A stretch of DNA of 64,000 bases from Bacteroidales bacterium. Lineage in GTDB: Bacteria > Bacteroidota > Bacteroidia > Bacteroidales > VadinHA17. Positions 33,954 through 41,959 of this stretch are shown piece by piece. The notes under the pieces were generated by a model. The model was given only the letters and a program-made list of their open reading frames with translations, ran no database searches and was not told the origin of the DNA. The stretch is from positions 1 to 64,000 of the forward strand of contig PMIJ01000076.1 in assembly GCA_003157015.1 (NCBI GenBank), given 5' to 3'. Position numbers and translations under genes: made by a program. Position 1 is the stretch's first letter. Every line of letters starts with the position of its first letter.

Positions 33954-36377
33954 ATGAAGATTATCAGAAGGTTAAAACAGAATTGGCAATGGTTTTTGAT
34001 TAATGCTGTTGGACTGAGTTCTGCATTTTCCTGTGTACTTATCATTTTTATCTATACCAGCCAACAATTGAGTTACGATAAATTCCATTCAAAATCAGGC
34101 AGGATTTACCGTATGACAGTTGATACAAATCGCGGTGCTATTTCCATTCACCCGGCAAGAGTATACGGAGATACTCAAAAATTGTTGTCAAAATATCCGG
34201 CTATTGAAAACATGGTTAGAATTGTGCCTTTTAGAAATGCAATTGTCAAAATTGGGGAACAAAAGTTTTACTCCAGAAACGCCTATTCAACAGATAGCTC
34301 ATTCTTTAAAATCTTTGATTTCAAAATATTGGCAGGGAGCCCTGAAAATGCTTTTTCGCAACCGGGAAGAGCTTTTATTTGTCGCAGCCTTGCTTTGACA
34401 TATTTTGGAAGTATTGATGTTGCAGGCAGGAAGATAACCATTTTGCATCAGCAGGACAACGATCCAAAGGTTTATACCATCGATGGTGTAATGGAAGATT
34501 TCCCGAGAAATTCGCACTTTCATGCCGAACTATTAACTTCTTTTACCAGTGATAATGACCGTACGACATGGGCCTATACATACTTATTAATAAAAAAAGG
34601 TGCAGACGTTGATGCTCTCAGAAGTACAATTCAACATAATTGGGAAACTGAAAATAAATCAAATGATTCCATACCTATTTTGTACCTTCAAAAGCTTACC
34701 GATATTCATCTGTTCAGCCAGAAAACACGTGAAATGGAGAAGAACGGTGACATCCGTTCAATTATCCTTCTTGTGAGTTGTACCGTTCTAATTCTATTCA
34801 TAGCCCTTATTAATTACCTTAATCTGAGCCGCGTACAATTAATCGCCAGAATGAAATCAGTGAGAATAAAATTAATAAACGGAGCGTCGAAGTGGACTGT
34901 GGGATGGGAAATTATTCAAGAATCATTACTCCTTTCTGTTTTTTCAATTTTAATAGGATTTTTTATTGCTGACTGGCTGGGAGAATCTCTGAAGATTTCT
35001 GTATTACAGTCCGGCAGGATCTTTGGAATTGGTATAATTTGCACAGGGTTTATTGTTTCCATTGCTCTTCTGGCTGTGTTCCCCCTTTACTCTTCAAAAA
35101 TCATATATGACATTAAAATGACAGGTAAACAGGAGAGTCTGTATTCTTTTCCTCTTGTCATGCAATTTACACTGGCTATAGTGGCAATAGCAAGTACACT
35201 GGTATTAAACCGGCAAATTGATTTTATAAATAGCAAACATCCTGCTGCGCAAAATGCAAACATGGTAGTCATTGCCGACAATCCATGGCAATCAGTGCAA
35301 CGTTATGATTTAATTAAAACTGAATTGCTTAAGAATTCTTCGATAGCCAACGTAACGGCAGCAATGGAAGATCCTGGTAGTGATATTTTAGACGCCGTAG
35401 GCTTCGAGATGGAGGGTGTCGCGAAAAAAGAAGGGCAATCAATAAATATCTTCACTACTGATTCCAATTTCTTTAGATCACTTGGAATTCATCCACTTGC
35501 CGGAACTACTGAGCTGGGCTTTACTCCGTCTCAGCAGTGGGAATCTGATGCAGTTGATTTAAGCAATCTCCGGCAAAGCCAAAATGCCGACAAACAAAAG
35601 TTGGCAGAGTTGGAACGGAAAGTAGGGAATTACCGCGAAAAATATATACTTAATCAAAGTGCGTTAAAACTGCTTGGAATAAATAAACCCGATGATGCCA
35701 TCGGAAAGCGTTTCAGGCTTAATTTCTTTTTGCCTGATCTTTTCCCGGAAGGTGAAATTGTAGGAGTGGTCCCCGATTTCCATTATACTGACCTGCATAG
35801 CCCAGAAAAACCTCTGGCCATAGCTCCCCGGAAATTGTTCAACTACTGTTTTATAATAAGCATCAATCCTCTTCAAAGAAGAGAAGCCTTAAACACGATT
35901 GGTTCAACCTGGCAAAAAATAAATCCTGAATTCCCGTTTCAATACGAATACATAACCGACAGCTATCGAAAAGTATATGCAGGAGAGTACGCACAAACCC
36001 GTGCGCTATCGTTATTCGCACTCATCTCTATAATTCTCTCCTCCCTCGGAATCTTTGCTATGGCAGCTTTCAGCATGCAACATCGTGTTAAGGAAATTGG
36101 TATCAGGAAAATTAATGGTGCCATGATATCTGAAATATTAACAATGCTGAATAAAAGCTTTGTCAGCTGGATCGCTATTGCATTCATTATCGCAACTCCC
36201 ATTTCATGGATTGCCATGCATAAATGGCTTGAAAATTTTGCTTACAAGACTGAACTTAGCTGGTGGATATTTGCTTTGGCCGGATTACTGGCATTGGGTA
36301 TAGCCTTATTAACAGTTAGTTGGATAAGCTGGAGAGCAGCAACAAGGAATCCTGTCGAAGCTCTCAGATACGAATAA
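33954..36377 (+). CDS. FtsX/MacB-type permease, array member 7
   Basis: An 807-residue double permease. The N-terminal cytosolic leader is short (MKIIRRLKQNWQWFL) before helix 1. The first coupling segment IARMKSVRIKLINGASKWTV is degenerate; the second, HRVKEIGIRKINGAMISEIL, is intact. The second periplasmic domain contains a predicted short coiled coil not seen in the other members (LRQSQNADKQKLAELERK and following), which could mediate a partner contact. C-terminus ELSWWIF to NPVEALRYE, with an unusual SWISWRAATR. The stop codon abuts a repeat element. Confidence 0.9.
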   Translation: MKIIRRLKQNWQWFLINAVGLSSAFSCVLIIFIYTSQQLSYDKFHSKSGRIYRMTVDTNRGAISIHPARVYGDTQKLLSKYPAIENMVRIVPFRNAIVKIGEQKFYSRNAYSTDSSFFKIFDFKILAGSPENAFSQPGRAFICRSLALTYFGSIDVAGRKITILHQQDNDPKVYTIDGVMEDFPRNSHFHAELLTSFTSDNDRTTWAYTYLLIKKGADVDALRSTIQHNWETENKSNDSIPILYLQKLTDIHLFSQKTREMEKNGDIRSIILLVSCTVLILFIALINYLNLSRVQLIARMKSVRIKLINGASKWTVGWEIIQESLLLSVFSILIGFFIADWLGESLKISVLQSGRIFGIGIICTGFIVSIALLAVFPLYSSKIIYDIKMTGKQESLYSFPLVMQFTLAIVAIASTLVLNRQIDFINSKHPAAQNANMVVIADNPWQSVQRYDLIKTELLKNSSIANVTAAMEDPGSDILDAVGFEMEGVAKKEGQSINIFTTDSNFFRSLGIHPLAGTTELGFTPSQQWESDAVDLSNLRQSQNADKQKLAELERKVGNYREKYILNQSALKLLGINKPDDAIGKRFRLNFFLPDLFPEGEIVGVVPDFHYTDLHSPEKPLAIAPRKLFNYCFIISINPLQRREALNTIGSTWQKINPEFPFQYEYITDSYRKVYAGEYAQTRALSLFALISIILSSLGIFAMAAFSMQHRVKEIGIRKINGAMISEILTMLNKSFVSWIAIAFIIATPISWIAMHKWLENFAYKTELSWWIFALAGLLALGIALLTVSWISWRAATRNPVEALRYE

Positions 36378-36484
36378 ACTACCCCCTAAATCCCCCATTT
36401 GGGGGACTTTAGAATATGGTTCGCCCCCCATTTGGTGGACTTTATAACACTTTAGCCCCCCATTTGGGGGGTTGGGGGGTAGAA
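36378..36484. repeat. C/G-rich inverted-repeat element with three hairpin arms
   Basis: Three palindromic cores follow one another: CCCCCATTTGGGGG, CCCCCCATTTGGTGG and CCCCCCATTTGGGGGG, with the family's outer ends at both sides. It looks like two overlapping copies or a partial duplication. It begins at the base after the stop of member 7. The remaining 110 bases before member 8 are AT-rich and carry no recognised signal. Confidence 0.75.
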
Positions 36485-36598
36485 AGCTGAGGGAATGAGG
36501 GGTTGAAAACTCTGGGGATTAATTGGTGAAAAACCTGATGTTTTTGCAGCCATTTAAATCAATTATTAATATCTTCAATCTCCATATAATCCTGATAT

Positions 36599-39016
36599 AT
36601 GTTCAGACACAATCTTACCTTAGCCCTGAGAAATCAGTTAAAAAGTAAATTTTTCTCAATAATTAATGTGCTTGGGCTTGCAATCGGAATTTCGGTCTCA
36701 ATTCTTATAATAAATTACGTAAGTTTTGAGTTCAGCTTCGACAATATGCACAGTAAACGGGATCGTATTTACCGTGTTGAAAGTCGTTTCTATGAGGGGA
36801 ATATCCTGACAGATGACTGGGCAACAAGTACATTTGGTTATGGCAGCGCTATAAGCCGGGAAATGACCGGTGTTGAAAATTATGTACGTATTGGTGTTCA
36901 GAATTCTGAACAGACTGTCTCTTACAAAGAGATCCGAAGCCGTGAAAATGGAATCGCTTACACTGGTCCTTCATTTTTCTCTGTTTTTGATTTTAAACTG
37001 AAAGAAGGAGCCATCAACGACCAACTGGTAAGACCAAACACAGTTGTTATTTCTGAAGACATTGCTATTCGCTTTTTTAAAGATGAGAATCCCATTGGCA
37101 AAGTTTTAACTTTCGCTACGGGAACCACTTTTTATAATTGTGAGGTAATAGGTATTATAAGAAATTTCCCGAAAAACTCTCACATCCGTTTCAATTATCT
37201 GATATCATATGAGACACTTCCGGTCTGGATGAAGGAATTCTGGTACCTTCATGAAGCTTATACTTATCTCCTGCTGGCACCTGGAAAGAATCCGAAAGAA
37301 ATTGAATCACAGTTTCCTGCTATGGCCGAAAAATACAAGACTATGAACGCTCTTAAAAATAAAACATGGGCAGTCACTCTTGTACCACTGAAGGAAATAC
37401 ATCTTAACCCTCAAAAACAGTATGAGAGAGAAATAAAGGGAAATAAAAATTCGCTGATCACTTTGATTTTTATCGCTGTCATCATTCTGCTGACTGCCTG
37501 GATCAACTATATAAATCTTACTACTGCAAGGTCGATGGAAAGGGCGAAGGATATTGGAATTAGAAAAGTATCAGGTGCTTTCAGACATCAGCTGATAGGG
37601 CAGTTCTTACTGGAATCGTGGATTGTAAATCTGTTTTCAATTTTCCTGGCTACTATTCTTATACTTCTGTTAAAACCGGTTTTTAACCAGATAATCCACG
37701 AAAATATTGACCTGGTTATTCTTAACCAGCCGGTATTCTGGATCTCTACAATAATAATATTGATCGGAGGAATTCTGCTTTCGGGCTTTTATCCGGCCTT
37801 TATTATGTCGCGTATTAAACCTGTATCAATCCTGAAGGGGAACTATTACAATTTCGGTTCAGCCGGTACGACCCGTCGTATACTTGTGATTTTTCAGTTT
37901 GCAGCGTCTCTCTTCCTCATCTGCGGTATGTTTATTGTTTATAAACAATTGAAATATATGCAACAACAGGATCTTGGAGTCAACATTAATCAGACTATCG
38001 TTATAAAATTTCCAGTAAGCAGACAGGATCTGAATCAACGTGTCACTATGCTTGCTGAAAACCTGAAAGAGGAACCAGGTATTAGTTCTGTGACCATTGC
38101 CGGGGCGGTTCCCGGTATGGAAGTGGCGTTTTTTGCATCAAACAGTTTACAGGGCAGTGGTCAGGATAAACAACGTCTTTATGAAATGCTTTCTGTCGAT
38201 GAAGATTACATAAAAACTTTTGGTTTGAGTTTGCTGGCCGGAAGACCATTTCAGAAAGGATTTGGGAATGAAAGGGGAAGTCTCATAGTTAACGAGGCAG
38301 CAATGTTGTATTTAGGGTTGAATAATCCTGAGACAGCTATTGGCAATAAAGTAATGCTGGAAGGAGAACGGGAACCTGTAACAATAATCGGTGTTTTGAA
38401 AAACTGGCATCAACGCGGTCTGGGCAATGCATACACGCCTGTTATGCTGCTGAAAAACGGACGATTAAGCTGGGTTCCTCCACGATTTATAGCTATTAAA
38501 ACAGCTGATAATAAATATAATAAAACACTGGATGTTATTCACAAACAATGGAGTACCTATTTCCCGGATGCCAGTTTTGACTATTTTTTCCTCGATAGTT
38601 ATTTTGACAGCCAGTATAAATCCGACAGGCTTTTTGGAAAAATTGTCAGTATTTTTACCGGACTCGCATTTTTTATCTCTGTACTTGGATTATGGGGATT
38701 AGCCTCTTTCACTGCTTCAAAAAAAGTAAAAGATGTAGGGGTAAGAAAGATATTCGGAGCACGGATAGGAAACATTGTTTATCAGTTTTCAAAAGAGATA
38801 GTTGTACTTATTCTTATTGCACTTCTGATTGCGACTCCTATCTCAATCCTTATAATGAAGAACTGGTTGCTTAATTATGCTTTCAGGATTGCAATTCCGT
38901 ACTGGATTTACCTGGCCGGAGGTATTATTACTATATCAATTGCAATGATTACAGTGAGCCTGCAAAGCTGGAAAACTGCAGTCAGAAATCCGGTGGAAGC
39001 GCTCAGATATGAATAA
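36599..39016 (+). CDS. FtsX/MacB-type permease, array member 8
   Basis: The last array member, 805 residues, and the most diverged. Both coupling segments are present (ERAKDIGIRKVSGAFRHQL and KKVKDVGVRKIFGARIGNIV). The final helix region lacks the SWWIF block of the other seven and reads AIPYWIYLAGGIITISIAMI. The end, SLQSWKTAVRNPVEALRYE, still carries the array signature. Helix 1 is FFSIINVLGLAIGISVSILI. It may be the oldest or least converted copy. The stop codon overlaps the first base of a repeat element. Confidence 0.9.
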   Translation: MFRHNLTLALRNQLKSKFFSIINVLGLAIGISVSILIINYVSFEFSFDNMHSKRDRIYRVESRFYEGNILTDDWATSTFGYGSAISREMTGVENYVRIGVQNSEQTVSYKEIRSRENGIAYTGPSFFSVFDFKLKEGAINDQLVRPNTVVISEDIAIRFFKDENPIGKVLTFATGTTFYNCEVIGIIRNFPKNSHIRFNYLISYETLPVWMKEFWYLHEAYTYLLLAPGKNPKEIESQFPAMAEKYKTMNALKNKTWAVTLVPLKEIHLNPQKQYEREIKGNKNSLITLIFIAVIILLTAWINYINLTTARSMERAKDIGIRKVSGAFRHQLIGQFLLESWIVNLFSIFLATILILLLKPVFNQIIHENIDLVILNQPVFWISTIIILIGGILLSGFYPAFIMSRIKPVSILKGNYYNFGSAGTTRRILVIFQFAASLFLICGMFIVYKQLKYMQQQDLGVNINQTIVIKFPVSRQDLNQRVTMLAENLKEEPGISSVTIAGAVPGMEVAFFASNSLQGSGQDKQRLYEMLSVDEDYIKTFGLSLLAGRPFQKGFGNERGSLIVNEAAMLYLGLNNPETAIGNKVMLEGEREPVTIIGVLKNWHQRGLGNAYTPVMLLKNGRLSWVPPRFIAIKTADNKYNKTLDVIHKQWSTYFPDASFDYFFLDSYFDSQYKSDRLFGKIVSIFTGLAFFISVLGLWGLASFTASKKVKDVGVRKIFGARIGNIVYQFSKEIVVLILIALLIATPISILIMKNWLLNYAFRIAIPYWIYLAGGIITISIAMITVSLQSWKTAVRNPVEALRYE

Positions 39017-39150
39017 TTTACCCCCTAAATCCCCCATATGGGACCGACTGTTAAGAAATTGCCCTGTGGGCAATTTTAAGGAGGTGCCAGACTGTAGGGG
39101 TGGCGAAAGATGCCTCTTTAGCCCCCCTGGGGGTGGTTGGGGGGGTCAAA
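39016..39150. repeat. C/G-rich inverted-repeat element with an extra internal hairpin
   Basis: The outer arms (ATTTACCCCCTAAATCCCCC and GCCCCCCTGGGGGTGG) belong to the same family. The centre is different: it holds a 9-bp perfect stem, AAATTGCCC-TGT-GGGCAATTT (39056-39076), followed by GGAGGTGCCAGACTGTAGGG. The centre may be a second repeat inserted in the first. The rest of the 39017-39302 gap is AT-rich; no promoter is clear. Confidence 0.65.
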
Positions 39151-39302
39151 AAGCGAGGGGAATTGGTGGTGAAATATAAACAGATACCCTGAAATTTAAT
39201 GCAGCATATAACTCAAATTAACGTCTTTATTAAGTTTATTAAATGAAACCTTCCTCAATCTGATCTTTGCCAATGTTTATTACTAACTTATCTGCCAATC
39301 TC

Positions 39303-40787
39303 ATGAAAACCAGAATTTCTATTCTCACTGTACTGTTTCTTGTTTCCATAACTGTTTCTGCACAAGACGGATACACAATGAAAAAAGACTCTGTTCAGTC
39401 AGATGTTCTTAAGCAAAACCGTAAGATAAGCATCTATCTACCTGAAGGATATGATGCCAAAGATGCAAAATTCCCTGTACTTTATGTTCTCGATGCGGAC
39501 GGACGTGATCAACATACTGTCCCTACTGCCCGATTCCTGTCTGTAAATAACAAAATGCCTAAAGCTATTGTAATCGGAGTTTTCAATATAGACAGAAATC
39601 ATGATTTTCTTCCTGATTCGAGTCAGGCTGCAATTACCGGTGGAGGGGCAGACAATTTTGTACAATTCTTTAAAAAAGAGCTTATTCCTTATATTAATAA
39701 AAATTTTAAAACTGAACCGTTTAATGTATTGATTGGTCATTCATATGGAGGTGTATTTGTAATGCATGCGCTTCTGAATGATCCTGATCTCTTCGATGCA
39801 TATATTGCCATCGATCCCAGTTTCTGGTATAAGAACCAGATGCAGGTTAAAAGCGCCCAGAATGAATTTCTTAAATCCAAAAACTGGAATAAGCCAATTT
39901 ATATTTCAGGTCGCGACGGAGGCGGTATGAAAGATATGGGAATTACATCAATGGAAAAACTTCTTAAAAGCTCTGCTCCAAAAGAGCTGAAATGGAAAGT
40001 AGTTGCATATTCCAACGAAGATCATGGTTCTATACCGTTTAAGAGTGTGTACGATGGTCTGCGTTATATATTTGATTCAGGCGGCAATTTCTCAGTTTAT
40101 CCGATGGCAGGCATTTTACCTAAAGGTACCAGTTCATATGCATTTGTTCAAAATTTAAATCCGAATCTCCATTATACAATTGATGGCACTGAACCTACTA
40201 TTAATTCTCCGCTTTGTAAAAACATGATTAAAATAAATAAAGCCTGTACTTTAAAGGTTAAAAGTGTCTCATCCAATTATAAAAATATCCCAAGTGTTGC
40301 AAGGGTTTTCTCAGAAGGTGATTATATGAACGGACAACAATCAGTTGAAAATCTTAAACCTGGTCTTAAATTTTCTTATTATGAAGGAGTATGGGATTCG
40401 GTTCCTGACTTTTCAAAGCTTATTCCTAAAAAGATTGGTACCACTGAGAAACTCGATTTAAGTTTTGCCCTCAAGAATGACAGTTTTGGCGTAAAGTTTG
40501 AAGGATACCTGCATATCACAAAAAAGGATTTGTATGATCTCTGGATCGTAAGCGATGATGGCTCAAAAGTTTACCTGAATAATACGTTATTATTTGATAA
40601 TGACGGGTTGCATGCAGCAGATAATCCCGTTGTTAAACTTGTTCCGCTTAACCCGGGTTACTACCCGATAAGGATAGATTATTTTCAGAAGACTGGCGAT
40701 AAATCTGTTACACTGGGCTCTGTAAATGGGAAAAAGCATGTTCAGGCACTGCCATTACCGAAAGAGATGTTGTTCTATAAAGAATAA
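39303..40787 (+). CDS. Secreted esterase with CHB_HEX and PA14-like C-terminal domains
   Basis: A 494-residue protein starting MKTRISILTVLFLVSITVSA, a signal peptide; upstream starts are less likely. Residues about 25-265 form an alpha/beta-hydrolase of the enterochelin-esterase-like family, with nucleophile Ser in LIGHSYGGVF, an acidic residue in YIAIDPSF and His in EDHGSIPF. Then comes YTIDGTEPTINSPLC, typical of the CHB_HEX_C_1 domain, and from about 345 a PA14-like domain (FEGYLHITKKDLYDLWIVSD, DGSKVYLNN). A carbohydrate-linked ester or siderophore substrate fits this architecture but is not proven. It is probably monocistronic. Confidence 0.85.
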   Translation: MKTRISILTVLFLVSITVSAQDGYTMKKDSVQSDVLKQNRKISIYLPEGYDAKDAKFPVLYVLDADGRDQHTVPTARFLSVNNKMPKAIVIGVFNIDRNHDFLPDSSQAAITGGGADNFVQFFKKELIPYINKNFKTEPFNVLIGHSYGGVFVMHALLNDPDLFDAYIAIDPSFWYKNQMQVKSAQNEFLKSKNWNKPIYISGRDGGGMKDMGITSMEKLLKSSAPKELKWKVVAYSNEDHGSIPFKSVYDGLRYIFDSGGNFSVYPMAGILPKGTSSYAFVQNLNPNLHYTIDGTEPTINSPLCKNMIKINKACTLKVKSVSSNYKNIPSVARVFSEGDYMNGQQSVENLKPGLKFSYYEGVWDSVPDFSKLIPKKIGTTEKLDLSFALKNDSFGVKFEGYLHITKKDLYDLWIVSDDGSKVYLNNTLLFDNDGLHAADNPVVKLVPLNPGYYPIRIDYFQKTGDKSVTLGSVNGKKHVQALPLPKEMLFYKE

Positions 40788-40804
40788 TCAACCCCTGACT
40801 CACC

Positions 40805-41272
40805 TTTTTTTACCCCTCTTACTCCCCCAAGGGGGAGAACCAAAAAAAGGCTTGACATTTGAATATGAAAGAATTGGACAAAACGATGTATTATAGAGCA
40901 ACCCCTGAAATAATAAACAATGCCAGTATGTTACGTGAAAACATGACTGCCAGTGAGAAATTATTATGGGAAAGACTTAAAGGCAAACAAATATGCGGAA
41001 TTAGATTTCGCAGACGACATCCTATATTTATTTTTATAGCTGATTTTTATTGTCATGAAGCAAGATTAGTTGTTGAGATAGATGGAGAAATTCATAATCA
41101 ACAAATAGAATACGATGATGGAAGATCAGCTGAAATGGAAAAGTTTTTTATAAAAATTATTAGGTTTATTAATTATGAAGTTGAAAATGAAATTGATGAG
41201 GTTATAGAAAGTATAACAAACGCAGTTAATCAACGTCTTAAAAGTCCCCCTTGGAGGATTGAGGGGTAAAAT
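40805..41272 (+). mobile_element. DUF559-carrying inverted-repeat element, copy B
   Basis: The left arm (TTTTTTTACCCC, TCTTACTCCCCCAAGGGGG, AGAACCAAA) is the variant also seen at 19.0 kb. The right arm (CGTCTTAAAAGTCCCCC, TTGGAGGATTGAGGGGTAAAAT) overlaps the gene's stop codon. It begins 17 bases behind the esterase stop, and its last base precedes the ATG of the Nudix gene, so the insertion supplies that gene's leader. Same size and gene orientation relative to the arms as copy A. Confidence 0.7.
40865..41269 (+). CDS. DUF559-family endonuclease-like protein inside element B
   Basis: A 134-residue protein. The ATG at 40865 is used because it aligns with the start of copy A (MKELDKTMYY versus MEELDKTMYF); an in-frame TTG lies six bases earlier. 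The conserved motifs are IRFRRRHPI, FIADFYC, LVVEIDGEIHNQQ and YDDGRSAEMEK, so the PD-(D/E)XK catalytic residues seem intact. The C-terminus SPPWRIEG is encoded by the right repeat, which has drifted compared with copy A. Substitutions versus copy A are spread over the protein while the motifs are kept, which suggests selection for activity and a long separation of the two copies. Confidence 0.83.
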   Translation: MKELDKTMYYRATPEIINNASMLRENMTASEKLLWERLKGKQICGIRFRRRHPIFIFIADFYCHEARLVVEIDGEIHNQQIEYDDGRSAEMEKFFIKIIRFINYEVENEIDEVIESITNAVNQRLKSPPWRIEG

Positions 41273-41959
41273 ATGGAGGAGAATGAAAATAATGGGATTT
41301 GGAATAAGAAATTGAGAATGGATGATTTCGGATTAAGGTTAAAGAAAGAGCTTTTGAAAGGTCTGCCCGGGACTGAAATTCAGTGGCAGATGGCATCATC
41401 GGACCGCTTCATAAAAAATTTTCCAAAGTCACCGGGAAAGGACTCCCGCGAAGCGGCTGTCCTGATACTCCTTTACCCCTATAAGCAGTCAATTTATACA
41501 GTATTTATGCAACGGCCTGATTATAATGGCGTTCATAGCGGCCAGATCAGTTTTCCCGGGGGGAAAAAAGAGCCTGAAGACGAAGATTTAATTCAAACAG
41601 CTCTTCGCGAAGCCTTTGAAGAAACCGGCGTAAATCCTGCCAAAACAGAGATCATCGGCAGGCTTACACCATTGTTTATTCCTGTTAGTAATACAATAGT
41701 GTATCCGGTTATAGGCTGGACAGATGAAAAACCCATTTTTAATCAAAAGTCGGAAGAAGTATTGTTTCTTATTGATGCTGATCTTAAGAGATTTCTTGAT
41801 GCTTCAATCGTAAAAACGAAACCAGTTGAGATAAGAGGCGAAATGCTTGGAGTTAAATATTTTGACTATGAAGAGAATACAATCTGGGGTGCTACTGCCA
41901 TGATTATCAATGAATTGCTGGTTATAATCAGAAGGGGTGGGTTTTTTCTTCCTGAATGA
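41273..41959 (+). CDS. Nudix hydrolase, CoA-pyrophosphatase-like
   Basis: A 228-residue Nudix protein. The Nudix box is GGKKEPEDED...REAFEETGV with the metal-binding REXXEE pattern. It is preceded by QRPDYNGVHSGQISFPGG, matching the extra motif of the CoA diphosphatase (NudL/UPF0035) group. It probably hydrolyses CoA or related nucleotide pyrophosphates in the cytoplasm. The ATG directly abuts the right end of element B. Its 3' end overlaps the convergent transglycosylase gene by 32 bases. Confidence 0.88.
   Translation: MEENENNGIWNKKLRMDDFGLRLKKELLKGLPGTEIQWQMASSDRFIKNFPKSPGKDSREAAVLILLYPYKQSIYTVFMQRPDYNGVHSGQISFPGGKKEPEDEDLIQTALREAFEETGVNPAKTEIIGRLTPLFIPVSNTIVYPVIGWTDEKPIFNQKSEEVLFLIDADLKRFLDASIVKTKPVEIRGEMLGVKYFDYEENTIWGATAMIINELLVIIRRGGFFLPE

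Noticed and set aside
6322-41272. The repeated C/G-rich palindromes as a CRISPR array
   Set aside because: The copies are far apart, have no regular spacers and are flanked by inverted rather than direct ends. No cas genes are present.
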